Origin: Cryoendolithus antarcticus
Taxonomy: Eukaryota > Ascomycota > Dothideomycetes > Cladosporiales > Cladosporiaceae
DNA length: 64,000 nucleotides
Assembly (NCBI GenBank): GCA_002077065.1
Contig: NAJO01000021.1
Location: forward strand, 682,001-746,000
Reading direction: 5' to 3'
Shown here: positions 12,763 through 23,547 of the stretch, piece by piece
How the letters are laid out: each line of letters starts with the position of its first letter
Numbering within the stretch: the first letter of the stretch is position 1
Notes under the pieces: model-generated
The model's input: only the letters and a program-made list of their open reading frames with translations
What the model was told of the DNA's origin: nothing
Databases searched by the model: none
Translations under genes and position numbers: made by a program

Positions 12763-15700
12763 ATGGCATCCGTTGCAACAGCCCCGGTAGCAAGGAGGAA
12801 GAAGACGAATAATGTGTACGGCCGCACAGCACGCCCGCCGTTTGGCGCAAATCACGTGGACTTCTTTGACGACGATGAGCCTGTGAAGGAGCCGGCTTTC
12901 AAGAGGATCAAGTCAGCGAATGCTTCATTGCCGCAGCGACAATATGCGGCGGAGATCAAGAGAGCAGTGACAAGCGAAGTTATGGTGGAACCTATAGCTG
13001 CAGTGGCAACGCGAACGAAGCGTGTGAACAAAGATGCATTCGATGTGCCATCTTCCGAGGAGGAAAGCGATCATGTGGAAAGTCGAGTTTTTGCACCGCT
13101 CGTGCTACGAGCTCAGATTAAGCTTGTCAATGACCGAGTGGAGGTCGTGCAGCCACGATTCGCTGTCCAGCCTGAGCCCACACAAGACGAGGAGATTCTT
13201 ATCATCACCGACACGACGTCGAGTCCTCGTATCGCATCGGGAGAGTCACAGTATAACAGTACGGACACAAGCGAGGTTGAAGTTGTGGGCATGGAGTCCG
13301 CGCCATTCAGTTCCCCCGGAGGGCGGAAGCACGGTGCGACTGGAAGTGCACTCGAGAGACTTGCTGCGAGGAAGCGTCAAGCAATCTCGAAAAATACCGC
13401 AGCAGGACCTACGGTACCATCCCAAGCACCATCAGCGCCCGAAGTCCCAGCTCGACGGAAGGGTTCAGCCACAGCATCAAGGGAGAACAGCCCACCACTT
13501 TCAAATCAGCTGCGTCAAACACAAGTGACAAAGCCTACGCCTGTCGAGAAGGACATATTCGACGCACCATCTGACGCTGAGCCTTCGGCAAAAGCCCCGA
13601 GATCTCCCTACAAGGCCAGGACCAGGTCCAGGCGGTCGCCAGCAGTCGATGGTGTCGCAACGCCAAGGAAATCTTCGTCCGCCCCGGAGCCTCTGAGTGC
13701 GATGTTGGGTCCAGATCAGGACGTACTCGACAGCGAAATGATGATCTCACCGAGCGCAGACAAAGTGACCGATGTGCTATCCACACCAAAACCGGACCGT
13801 GGTCAATCTACTCATCAGGAACGGCGGGATAGCGTCAGTGGATCGGGTGCGCTCACACCAAAGCAGAAGCAGCTCTGGGCTGATTTCCTCGGCTCTGAAG
13901 ACGCACAAGATGCTCCGACTCCGGCTACCAGCATGCGGAGGCTGAAGCTCCGTGACTCTAGTGATCCGATTAGCAAGTCTTCCCTCTCACCTGCCAAGCG
14001 GTCACAGCCGCACGCCGCATCGAGGCGCAGAACTCGCGCTGTGGATCGACTCAAAGCTGCACGGCTCAGTGCCAGCGATGAGGAAAGCAGCGAGAGCAGC
14101 GAGGACGCTGATGACTCCGAGATGCCTGACGTTGACGATTCAATTGCTAGACATATGCCCGATTCCCAGAACCTTGCACACGAACCGCTGAGGCAGCACG
14201 CCACGGCGGCAAGTCAAGAGATCAAGCCGGTAGACGGCCCTCGCATCACCTACGCGAAGGTGAGATCCCATCTCGCGGAACACAGTCTCGAGGGTATGAT
14301 CCTCGACCTCCCAACAGAGACGCCACAGCGAGCTGCTGCAACGGCTAGGCGCGTTGGCAGACCAGCTGAAGCTCGTGCACCTGAATTTGATCTTGACGAT
14401 GGCGATGACGGCACGGCGAAAGGTGTCCGCACAATACACGAGCTCCGAGCTGCCGGACGCAGTACTAGAGTTATGGGAGAGATCAGTGATCTGCTCCAAG
14501 AGGTAGCAGACCGTTTGCCAGGATCCAGGAGCCGACGGAGAGCCGCGCTGCTCGAGCTTGCTACAAAAATGCTTGAGGCGAAATTCGTAGATCAATTTAC
14601 TGCTCATAGCTTTGAGCACCAGCTGCTAGCGGAGCATCACGCGCCACCGGACCCGATAGCAGATGTCATCCTCGGTAGTGCATACATGCTACTAGCTGCG
14701 GTGGATCTATCAAGTCACACCCTCAAGAGCTTTCAAGAGACCCTGCCGTGGCTTACTGGACTGCTAGTAAATCAGCAGAGCATTTCGAAACTCGCGAAAG
14801 CTCGGTCAAGCAACATGTCAAAAGCAGCACAGAACGACCTCGTGAACTTTGTAGAGAAGCTGAGGACATCGTTTCAGCTCAAAGACCGGCAACCACAGGC
14901 TGTCACACCTCGCCTCGTCGCCTTGAAGACTATCGATACATTAGTCGGCAAATTGCGCACTAACGGCAATAGGTCGAGTCTAATCAGCGCGGCCGACCTG
15001 GGTGCGGTGGTACCGAGTAGTGGATTTGATACATCGTTACGAGCGGGCAGTGATGGCTTGCTAGAAGCGGAGCTTGTCATCTCGCTTTTGGAAGCACTGT
15101 CAACACTCTCGGCAGTCAGCGAGTGGCCCGAACAAGTCATGAAAGCCATTGGAAGTCTCCCTTCAGCCCTGGCAACAGCGTCTGAAGCGGCTCCCCACGT
15201 CAAATGGCTGAGCTATCGTCTCTGTCTGAACGTCACGAATGACCCATCGATCGACCATGCTGTCTTCGCGGATCAAAACGCAGTTCAGCACATTCTCAAC
15301 GACATCGTGTCGGGTTTTGCAGCCCTGCAGAACCCCACGGTCACGCTTGAAGAAACCTCGGAGCAAATGACGGCGGTGAACCTCGATCTGCTCGTCTTGG
15401 CCATCGGCATTCTGGTCAATCTAGCCGAACACAGCGCTACGGCTCGCACGTCGTGCTTGCTACCTTCCAGCTTATCAAATTTGCAGAAAGTCATTTCCAT
15501 CTTTCGCACAGGCCAGGACAAGCTCGAAGACGCCGAGTCAGAGCTCGAGTCCCAAGCCAACGTTGCGTTGGGCTATCTGGCCGTCATGCTCGCGAATCTG
15601 TGCCAGGATGCGGACGTCAGAGGTGTAATAGCTGAGGGTCTGCCTGGTGGCACTCTTGCAGTGCTGGTAGCGGCGATGGAAGAGTTCGTGCTACACCATG

Positions 15701-15810
15701 AAAAAGTCGATGGGCTCAGCTTTGAGGGAGCCGAGGGGCAGGAAGTTTGGAGTGTCTTCACGGGACGACTACAGGACGTGCTGGGGAGGCTGAGGGGCTA
15801 CAGAACGTGA
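12763..15810 (+). CDS. WAPL-domain protein, cohesin release factor
   Basis: This is a single exon of 1015 residues. The first roughly 480 residues are low complexity and rich in Ser, Pro, Arg and acidic residues, with many SP and TP dipeptides. From about 494 the sequence becomes folded-looking: TYAKVRSHLAEHSLEGMIL, then RTIHELRAAGRSTRVMGEI near 554. Helical, ARM/HEAT-like sequence then runs to the end. That pattern matches the Wings-apart-like domain of fungal proteins (yeast Rad61/Wpl1), which opens the cohesin ring at the Smc3-kleisin gate and sets chromatin loop length and sister cohesion. The protein should be nuclear. The assignment rests on the central motif. The N-terminal half has no identifiable domain, and its SP/TP sites suggest phosphoregulation, which is inference. 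Confidence 0.82.
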   Translation: MASVATAPVARRKKTNNVYGRTARPPFGANHVDFFDDDEPVKEPAFKRIKSANASLPQRQYAAEIKRAVTSEVMVEPIAAVATRTKRVNKDAFDVPSSEEESDHVESRVFAPLVLRAQIKLVNDRVEVVQPRFAVQPEPTQDEEILIITDTTSSPRIASGESQYNSTDTSEVEVVGMESAPFSSPGGRKHGATGSALERLAARKRQAISKNTAAGPTVPSQAPSAPEVPARRKGSATASRENSPPLSNQLRQTQVTKPTPVEKDIFDAPSDAEPSAKAPRSPYKARTRSRRSPAVDGVATPRKSSSAPEPLSAMLGPDQDVLDSEMMISPSADKVTDVLSTPKPDRGQSTHQERRDSVSGSGALTPKQKQLWADFLGSEDAQDAPTPATSMRRLKLRDSSDPISKSSLSPAKRSQPHAASRRRTRAVDRLKAARLSASDEESSESSEDADDSEMPDVDDSIARHMPDSQNLAHEPLRQHATAASQEIKPVDGPRITYAKVRSHLAEHSLEGMILDLPTETPQRAAATARRVGRPAEARAPEFDLDDGDDGTAKGVRTIHELRAAGRSTRVMGEISDLLQEVADRLPGSRSRRRAALLELATKMLEAKFVDQFTAHSFEHQLLAEHHAPPDPIADVILGSAYMLLAAVDLSSHTLKSFQETLPWLTGLLVNQQSISKLAKARSSNMSKAAQNDLVNFVEKLRTSFQLKDRQPQAVTPRLVALKTIDTLVGKLRTNGNRSSLISAADLGAVVPSSGFDTSLRAGSDGLLEAELVISLLEALSTLSAVSEWPEQVMKAIGSLPSALATASEAAPHVKWLSYRLCLNVTNDPSIDHAVFADQNAVQHILNDIVSGFAALQNPTVTLEETSEQMTAVNLDLLVLAIGILVNLAEHSATARTSCLLPSSLSNLQKVISIFRTGQDKLEDAESELESQANVALGYLAVMLANLCQDADVRGVIAEGLPGGTLAVLVAAMEEFVLHHEKVDGLSFEGAEGQEVWSVFTGRLQDVLGRLRGYRT

Positions 15811-17165
15811 GGCTGGTGTATTGTGAGGGCCTATATACATCATACATCATGTCGGAAGGCTGCTTGTAATTTCTCGGGATTGAGCGCTGTCGCTTGGCGG
15901 TGGACAGGGAGGGAAGATAGCTGATACCCATGCCCGGCCGGCGGATGCGGAGGCGCAACCGGTGCTGTCACACTTGTCGATCTGGAAGTAGTACTGTACA
16001 ACATGCGGTGACCTCTCGCGTAGCAAGCTGACGTATCAACCGGCTCTCTGTGGCTTGGTCGGGACCGGATATCTGCGTCCGCGACCAGCATCCTGTATCA
16101 CCCTGCTGAGGCTCTGCGCCATGATTTCCTCGATCGCATTACATGTCATCGATATGTACCACGCTTGTAGCCTGCACCTCTCATGCAGCCCTGCGGCTCG
16201 CTTGAACCCATACCTTGACATCCCGGCCAACAGTTCACTGCCACAGTATGCCCATGGAACGGATTTCCACGGCTAAACTCTCCTGAACTTCACCAGCACA
16301 CCCACCACCTGCGCTTCATACCGCATGCCTTGCTTTCATGATCACTCGACCACGAACGCTATAGCACACTTTACGGGTATCCAAGGCCTAGCCATCACGA
16401 TTCACCAATCCAATTCGAGATATCCTCCTGTCATCACCCCCCCTAGCACCAGATCTGCCTAGCCAATCAGATCTCCGCAGATGGAAATAATGTGGAGGGG
16501 CAGCTCTATTCCGTCGGCACTCGCGCCGCTGCGTTGGGCTCTACCGCTGCGCGCTGCGCGACACCTGTGTTTCCTTGACCGCAAGTTCATGTTTGGGAGC
16601 GATACTCTGCTGGTTGCCGACCATGTCCTTGTATTTCGTGCTGACCGGGCCGTGGCGCGATGAGCGCAACTGTAACTCCAGGTCTACATGGGTGTGGAGG
16701 GGTTTCACGGTACAAGCTTCTTATTCCCATTCCTTCCACCTCCCTGTCTGCTGTTGCTTTCACATGTTTTTCGTGACGTCGGTTGCTGTCTCTCACATTG
16801 CAACGGGACTTCCATAAGCTGCTACACTATCACTCGGTGAAGTTGAAACTGCAATCAAGGATCACGGAGAGGAAGCTACTCGATCACTATTACGTTTAGT
16901 TCGGATTTCTTGACCATTTGCGTCAACGAGAGTGGATCTCGAGCTCGAGTCTAGCCAAATAGCACGAGACCTACGACAGAAGACTCGAATACGAAGATCG
17001 CGCCTCTGTCCTTTTTGCTCGAGACAGGTTTGGCTACGGCGCATATATTCAATCGCTGAAGCAAACCCACTCGTTCGCTCGGGCCAAAGTGCAGGCCATA
17101 CACCATAGTCCGAAGCAGCAGGAACTCGAAATTCCCAATACCTTCCAACTCCAAGCACTCTCACC
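15811..17165. other. Intergenic region upstream of the Rheb gene
   Basis: These 1355 bp lie between WAPL and RHEB, both on the plus strand. The open frames are all under 90 codons and show no family motif. The region probably carries the WAPL 3' end and a long RHEB promoter or leader. Confidence 0.5.
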
Positions 17166-18000
17166 ATGCCTCCCCAACAAAAGCACCGCAAGATGGCGAT
17201 CGTAGGCTCTCGCTCCGTGGGCAAATCCTCCCTCACAGTCCAGTACGTGGATGGCCACTTCGTCGACTCGTACTACCCAACGATTGAGAATACCTTCAGC
17301 AAAGTGATCCGGCATAGGAACCAGGACTTTGCTGTGGAAATGATCGACACCGCAGGGCAGGACGAGTATAGTATTTTGAACTCAAAGCACTTCATTGGGA
17401 TACATGGATATATGATTGTATATTCTGTGGGGAGCCGGCAGAGCTTTGAGATGGTGAGGATTATACGGGACAAGATCCTGAATCACTTGGTACGTCTTTA
17501 CGTGGTTGCATCCGCTTTCTCCGGATGATTTGAATGCTGCTTGTGCACCTTTCCGCTCAGCCGCGGCAGTGGAGAGCCACGGTGTCGCACCTGTGAGAGA
17601 GTAGTGAGAATAGTGTGGTGGGGTGCCTCTCTCTCTCACTGTCGCTGCGTCATAGCGTTCAACTGCTGTGATGATCATAGTAAAAGCACAGGAGCGTCGC
17701 GAAATATCTGGAGAAGCCATGCTCGCGAGACCTGTGCTAACGGGAATATCCAACTAGGGTGCAGATACCGTTCCCCTCTTCATCGTAGCCAACAAATCCG
17801 ATCTACGACCAGAACAACGACAGGTCACGCTACAAGATGGTCAAAAATTAGCCACCACCTTGGGTTGTGGTTTCACAGAAGCCTCCGCACGATATAACGA
17901 GAACGTATCGCGTGCTTTTGAAGGCATGATCGCCGAAATAGAGAAAGGCCAAGATGCCGGACAACCCAAAGAGGGCAATTCGAAGTGCGCTGTCATGTGA
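17166..18000 (+). CDS. rhb1: Rheb family small GTPase (2 exons)
   Basis: This is a Ras-superfamily GTPase that activates TORC1 and affects basic amino-acid uptake in fungi. Exons are 17166-17489 and 17758-18000, giving 188 residues. The 268 bp intron (gtacgt...CTAAC...tag) is long for this window. The P-loop GSRSVGKSS carries the Arg characteristic of Rheb in place of the Ras glycine. Switch I is YYPTIENTFSK, switch II is DTAGQDEYSI, and the base-recognition motifs are NKSDL and EASAR. The C-terminus SKCAVM is a CAAX box, predicting farnesylation and attachment to endomembrane or vacuolar membrane. Length and motifs fit the family throughout. The ATG at 17166 lies in a good context (TCACCATGCC). 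Confidence 0.95.
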
Positions 18001-18711
18001 AATGCGGGCTGGTGTACAACAAAGTCATGCGAGATCAAGACATGTGAGCAGAGGCGGAAACGACGTTACCAGGCCGGGAGGAGACGATATGCGAAGCAGA
18101 AGGTAGGTGCTGCTGAATACGGGAGCGGGACAGAGTCGCGTTTTGGGTGATGCGGGTTGGTTCTGCTATTGATATGGGAAGGAGCTGAAGGGATGGGTAT
18201 GATTCACACGGGCCGAAACAGGACAATGCTAGACCGGATGCTTGGGAGGCTTGCGTGAGCGATTTTGGGGGATCGGCAGGGCGTCACTGGCGCATGGAGA
18301 ATGGTGCTCAAGGCTGTCTAGCAATACAATCTCTCTGGAGCATTTTGAAGCCTTTCCTTCTTCGAGGATCGGTTAACGCGGCAGTGCTGCCACCGGAATG
18401 GCCACGGCAGGGAGGCACCGCGCAACTGCCACGTTGAGAGACCGAGATCGGCGAGGCTAAGGCGTGTGGAGCGCACGACATACCCTCTCTCAGCATGTCG
18501 CTTCGTGGTCGTTTGCCGTCATCGACTATAAGTGTAGAAGCACAAGGAACCTCAAGCTTTTCATGAGAGGCGAAGCTTACTTGTGTTTGAGATCTCGGCA
18601 TCCAGGCTAAGACTCGTCGTGATATGGCCCAGTGTGAGACTGGAAAAGCTACTCGATAACACTGCACAGCTACAAGCACCCTTATCGCACACTCTCACCC
18701 TCATGCAAACT
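18001..18711. other. Intergenic region between convergent genes
   Basis: These 711 bp separate the RHEB and LSC1 stop codons and therefore hold two 3' ends. There is no convincing reading frame or repeat. Confidence 0.6.
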
Positions 18712-19903
18712 CTACAACAGATCCCTCCTGACAAATTCTTCCCTCAACGTCTTGCCCAAGCTCGCCGGACTCTTCTCAACAATCACGCCCGCCCCCTCAA
18801 GCGCACTGATCTTCGAATCCGCACCTCCCTTTCCACCGCTCACAATAGCTCCCGCATGTCCCATTCTCCGTCCCGGCGGCGCAGAGATACCCGCAATGAA
18901 GCTGACGACCGGCTTCTGCTTCTCCCTGTTCGCCTCCTTCAAGAACTCCGCAGCATCTTCCTCTGCGGAGCCTCCAATCTCACCAATCATGATTATGCCG
19001 TCTGTCTCGGCGTCATCGAGGAAAACGCGCAGGCAGTCGATGAAGTTCGTTCCCGAAAATGGATCGCCGCCGATGCCGATAACGAGGGACTGGCCGAGGC
19101 CGGCTTGCGTGGTTTGGTTGACGGCCTCGTATGTGAGAGTACCGCTGCGAGATACGATGCCGATGCGGCCACGTTTGTGGATGAAGCCGGGCATGATGCC
19201 GATTTTGCATTGGCCCTGGGACGGAGTGTCAGCTTTATGCCCTTCAACGACCGTTCGCAATGCCTTTCTTCGCGTTCGCTACTCAGATATACGAATTGAG
19301 TAATCACTCCCGCATTGCAGGTCATACTCTTCCTATCATAGAATTGTGTGTATAACTCATCATTGAAGCCACCCCCGTCGCGGACCATGCAAGGAGTGTA
19401 CATACCGGCGCAATGATACCAGGGCAATTCGGCCCAACCAGTCTCGTCTTACTTTGCGTCTTCAACATGTCCGTAATGCGCACCATGTCATGCTGCGGGA
19501 TCCCCTCGGTAATGCACACTACAAGCGGGATCTCCGCCTGGATAGCCTCTTCAATGCCCGCAGCAGCGACAGGCGGCGGCATGAAGATGGCGCTCGCCGT
19601 CGCGCCCGTCTCCTTTACCGCATCGCTGACCGTAGCGAACACGGGCTTGCCCAAGTGTTGTGTGCCAGCTTTCTTAGGGTTCGTGCCGCCAACTACCTTC
19701 GTGCCATACTCGATTGCTTGCTGAGCGTGGAAGGTGCCTTGCTTGCCGGTGAAGCCTTGGAAGATCACGCCTGTTTCGCCGGTGACGCGGAGGTTCACAT
19801 TCGTCGAAGCGTAGCCGGAGGGTTGGGCGATGGAGTAGTTTGCGCTGCGGGTGATGCCTGATGTGCGGAGGGACCGGGTCAGGGGTTGCCGTATGGCCTG
19901 CAT
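18712..19903 (-). CDS. LSC1: Succinyl-CoA ligase alpha subunit, mitochondrial (2 exons)
   Basis: This is a TCA-cycle enzyme of the mitochondrial matrix. It converts succinyl-CoA to succinate with nucleotide triphosphate formation, together with the beta subunit, which is not in this window. Exons are 19903-19406 and 19215-18712, giving 333 residues (yeast Lsc1 has 329). The 190 bp intron (gtatgt...CTGAC...cag) joins [10 protein letters not shown] to [16 protein letters not shown] in frame. The N-terminus ([20 protein letters not shown]) is basic and lacks acids, typical of a mitochondrial presequence. Motifs include [19 protein letters not shown], the CoA-binding [23 protein letters not shown] and [13 protein letters not shown], whose histidine is phosphorylated during catalysis. 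It is divergent from ELP3. Confidence 0.95.
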
Positions 19904-20176
19904 GATTGCAATGTGACCTCACAGCTCCGGTCGGGGCGGAGCGGAGGTGTCGGTGTGGAGGGCGAGAGGAGCGGAGTGGTGGTGGTCGGCGATAGGAGAG
20001 CTTGCGGCCAAGCTGGAGCTCTCTTCTTTTTGGCCGAAGTTGGTCCATTGGCCCGTGCGTACTTTGGATTTATCTGAGTGCATACATGCATTCAATATGA
20101 CTTGATGGCAACGCATCATCCTCACGTCTTCTCTTCGCCTGTGAAATTGGACGCTGGTCGTCCATTACTACTCACG

Positions 20177-21925
20177 ATGTCCACGACTACCACGACCACT
20201 CAGACTAATGTCAATAAGCGCAAGCATCTCGGTGCAGCACAGATCAAGAAACTTGCTCCCGAAAATGAAAGATATATAAGAGCCTGCGCAGATATTGCAA
20301 ACGTTCTCGTAGAGGACTATGAGCAATCTCAACAGACCGGTGTCACCAAAGACATCAATCTCAATGCTCTTCGTGGGCAGATAGCAAAGAAGCACTACCT
20401 TTCGAATTTGCCACCCCTTACAGCCATTATCGCTGCAGTGCCCGAGCAGCACAAGAAGTACATCCTGCCGAAGTTGATTGCAAAGCCAATCCGAAGCGCC
20501 TCTGGAATTGCGGTCGTGGCCGTGATGTGCAAGCCGCATCGATGTCCCCACATCGCCTACACGGGCAACATCTGCGTCTACTGCCCAGGAGGACCCGACA
20601 GCGACTTCGAGTATTCGACTCAATCGTACACGGGGTACGAACCGACGAGTATGCGCGCTATCAGGGCGAGGTACGATCCCTTCGAGCAGGCTCGAGGCAG
20701 AGTCGACCAGATCCGCAGTCTTGGCCACAGCGTCGACAAAGTGGAGTACATCATCATGGGCGGCACATTCATGAGTTTAAGCGTGAAGTATCGAGAGGAG
20801 TTCATCTCGCAGCTACATAATGCACTGTCAGGCTATCAAACCAATCATGTCGATGAGGCTGTCATGGCAGGTGAGATGAGCAACACAAAATGTGTCGGGA
20901 TCACCATCGAAACACGGCCAGACTACTGCCTCCCGCCTCATTTGACAGACATGCTTCGCTACGGCTGCACTCGGCTCGAAGTCGGCGTACAAAGTCTGTA
21001 CGAGGACGTTGCCCGTGACACGAACCGAGGTCACACGGTCAAAGCAGTCTGCGAAACCTTTGCAATGTCGAAAGACGCAGGCTTCAAGGTCGTCTCCCAC
21101 ATGATGCCTGACTTGCCGAATGTAGGTCTCGAGCGCGATCTGTTCCAATTTCAAGAGTACTTCGAGAACCCTGCCTTCCGCACAGATGGTCTGAAGTTGT
21201 ATCCTACGCTTGTCATCCGCGGTACAGGACTGTACGAGCTCTGGCGGACAGGCAGGTACAAGAACTACACGCCCAATGTCCTCATCGATCTCGTCGCCCG
21301 CATCCTTGCGCTCATCCCGCCTTGGACGCGCATCTATCGCGTTCAGCGAGACATCCCCATGCCTCTTGTTACTTCTGGTGTGGAAAATGGCAATCTGCGC
21401 GAACTTGCTCTAGCCCGTATGAAGGACTTCGGCACCACCTGTCGCGACGTGCGCACGCGCGAGGTAGGCATCAATGAGGTCAAGCACAAGATTCGTCCGA
21501 ACCAAGTCGAGCTCGTGCGACGAGACTATGTTGCCAACGGCGGATGGGAGACTTTCTTGGCGTACGAAGATCCGAAGCAGGATATTCTGATTGCTCTGCT
21601 GCGACTGCGGAAGTGCACTGAGAAGTACACATTTCGGGAAGAATTGACTGGGCAGCAGACTAGTCTAGTGCGAGAGCTGCACGTGTATGGCTCTGCTGTG
21701 CCCATACATGAGCGCGTAAAAGGCAAGAGCCAGCATCAAGGGTACGGCACACTACTGATGCAGGAGGCCGAGCGGATCGCAAGAGATGAGCACGGCAGCG
21801 ACAAGATCGCTATCATCTCTGGTGTTGGAGTCCGAGGCTACTATAAGCGTCTTGGCTACTGGCTCGACGGACCGTACATGAGCAAGATGCTCAAGTCTGA
21901 TGAGTCAGATAGCGATGATGATTGA
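20177..21925 (+). CDS. ELP3: Elongator complex catalytic subunit (radical SAM / acetyltransferase)
   Basis: This is the catalytic subunit of Elongator, which places the cm5 side chain on wobble uridine 34 of tRNAs. It is a single exon of 582 residues (yeast has 557). The radical-SAM cysteines are at about 123, 133 and 136 ([14 protein letters not shown]). Conserved blocks follow: [51 protein letters not shown] and [16 protein letters not shown]. The C-terminal GNAT domain begins near 440 and includes [29 protein letters not shown] and [14 protein letters not shown] chose ATG 20177 because it best matches the family length. An in-frame ATG at 20105 would add 24 residues. The stop lies 13 bp from the RIT1 stop on the other strand. 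Confidence 0.96.
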   Translation: MSTTTTTTQTNVNKRKHLGAAQIKKLAPENERYIRACADIANVLVEDYEQSQQTGVTKDINLNALRGQIAKKHYLSNLPPLTAIIAAVPEQHKKYILPKLIAKPIRSASGIAVVAVMCKPHRCPHIAYTGNICVYCPGGPDSDFEYSTQSYTGYEPTSMRAIRARYDPFEQARGRVDQIRSLGHSVDKVEYIIMGGTFMSLSVKYREEFISQLHNALSGYQTNHVDEAVMAGEMSNTKCVGITIETRPDYCLPPHLTDMLRYGCTRLEVGVQSLYEDVARDTNRGHTVKAVCETFAMSKDAGFKVVSHMMPDLPNVGLERDLFQFQEYFENPAFRTDGLKLYPTLVIRGTGLYELWRTGRYKNYTPNVLIDLVARILALIPPWTRIYRVQRDIPMPLVTSGVENGNLRELALARMKDFGTTCRDVRTREVGINEVKHKIRPNQVELVRRDYVANGGWETFLAYEDPKQDILIALLRLRKCTEKYTFREELTGQQTSLVRELHVYGSAVPIHERVKGKSQHQGYGTLLMQEAERIARDEHGSDKIAIISGVGVRGYYKRLGYWLDGPYMSKMLKSDESDSDDD

Positions 21926-21938
21926 GTGGGTACTAGCT

Positions 21939-23300
21939 TCAGCCCATCAGAAAGGCGTTGACACTTTGCAACGTGGCCCGACTTGGCGAGACGTCTGAAA
22001 TGGATGCCATGATCCAGCTTAGCCGCTTCTTGATCTCAGCTTTGCCTGGCGCAGGCTGGCGAAGGGGCAAGGTCATACTACCCCTCTCATCAAAGTACAT
22101 GCACAAGATGGCAAGAGCTGCACCGACTGAGAGATCTCGACCTGTATCGCAAGTCACTAGAACGGTCTGGGCTGTTGGCTCGAGTCTCGGAAGCTTCTCC
22201 AACTTTGGTAGATACAAGCGAAGCTCGCGGCTCCCGAGCTTACCAGTACCACAAGGAAGATGGATGACTCTCCGAGCCAGACCGCTGCCATTGCCCTGGA
22301 GTGCAGTCGGAAGCGTTGTAGCGATGCATACAATCACGTCGTAGTTCTGCAGGCTGAACCCGGGATCACTAAGAGCCGCGTTGTCGCTGATCGCGAGCGA
22401 TTGGGCTGGGCTAATGTGCCGTGGTAGTCGGCTACTCGTCGTGGTCATTTCTACGAGCGACGCGATGGTCTCCGGCAAGGCGTCCTCGCAGGTGGCAAGC
22501 AGCGCTTCAGCGTTCGTCCAGAACGCCACGGCATCCAAGCCGCAAGCCCAGGTCTCGCTATCATCTGCTGCGCCCTGCACATACGCTGCGCCGAGACTTG
22601 AGCTCTCGGAAGCGCAACTCGATGCTGTGCAGAGGATAACGCGAGTGTAAGCGTCGTCAACCCATATCACGCTAGATATGTTGGTTTCTGGAGTGACCCA
22701 GATGGCATGCATCGGCCGGCGCACCTTCGCTCGTAATGCTGGCAGATTCAAATCGAGACTCTGCGCGTCTGCAACGACATTTGCAAGTCGCGCTTCGATC
22801 TGCGTATGCTCGGAGGCGGACACAACATCTCCAGGAGTCCGCAACTTATGCGACTCCTCATGCTTTGGAAACAACAAGCGATTCAGCACGGCGATCCAAA
22901 TTGGTGCAGTCTTCGACAGAGCATCGGGCATTGACTTCCCTCGTCTCGTGCTATCGACGACAACGCATCCTCCAAACTCGCCCACGACATCCAAGACCTG
23001 CAAATTCAGCCTCCGCAGACTGAACGCCCATTGCCCAGCATGCCCGTCCGTCGATTTGAAGTACGCGCTCCCATGCTTCCGGTCGGGAGGCACATACCAA
23101 CTTCCGCAGCGTTCGTTGGCGATTAGCGGCAGGCCCAATTTCTCTGCGATGGACTGCACGAATTTGGCGTCTTGATGGATGGAGTGCAGTCTGTTAGTGA
23201 TGGAGAGATTGGCGCGCTTTAGTGAGGTGAGGGTTGAGGAGATGCTTGTGGCTGCGCTGGGGAAGATGAGGTCGAGGTGATCGAGGGGTTGGGATGTCAT
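21939..23300 (-). CDS. RIT1: Initiator tRNA 2'-O-ribosyl phosphate transferase
   Basis: This enzyme adds a ribosyl phosphate to the 2'-OH of purine 64 of initiator tRNA-Met, which keeps it out of elongation. It is a single exon of 453 residues starting at an ATG. Recognisable family stretches are NRLHSIHQDAKFVQSIAE, LPLIANERCGSWYVPP, SAYFKSTDGHAGQWAFSLRR, LNLQVLDVVGEFGGCVVVDS and TRRGKSMPDALSKTAPIW near the N-terminus. The C-terminal part includes VLVTCDTGRDLSVGAALAIL, a phosphatase-like Cys-x5-Arg loop (CDTGRD, D in place of the second variable residues) typical of the RIT1 C-terminal domain. It is divergent from the PhyH gene (247 bp apart) and convergent with ELP3. Confidence 0.9.
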   Translation of the reverse strand: MTSQPLDHLDLIFPSAATSISSTLTSLKRANLSITNRLHSIHQDAKFVQSIAEKLGLPLIANERCGSWYVPPDRKHGSAYFKSTDGHAGQWAFSLRRLNLQVLDVVGEFGGCVVVDSTRRGKSMPDALSKTAPIWIAVLNRLLFPKHEESHKLRTPGDVVSASEHTQIEARLANVVADAQSLDLNLPALRAKVRRPMHAIWVTPETNISSVIWVDDAYTRVILCTASSCASESSSLGAAYVQGAADDSETWACGLDAVAFWTNAEALLATCEDALPETIASLVEMTTTSSRLPRHISPAQSLAISDNAALSDPGFSLQNYDVIVCIATTLPTALQGNGSGLARRVIHLPCGTGKLGSRELRLYLPKLEKLPRLEPTAQTVLVTCDTGRDLSVGAALAILCMYFDERGSMTLPLRQPAPGKAEIKKRLSWIMASISDVSPSRATLQSVNAFLMG

Positions 23301-23547
23301 TGAAAAGGGTGGCTACGATATCTAAATGCACACCAGTGTGCCATGGAAATCTCAGGTTCAGTTCACTACCCGGCGAGCCGACCCCACGGCTCGGCAAGAT
23401 GATAGTCCGAACCAACGACTTGCCTCATGCAGATCAGCCTGATATGCCAATATTCACGACTTTATTCGAATCGGTTTGTGAACTTGCATACTTCTCATTT
23501 TACGATCATTGTGAGGCAGCTTGGCAAAGCCTGAAAAAGCATCAATC

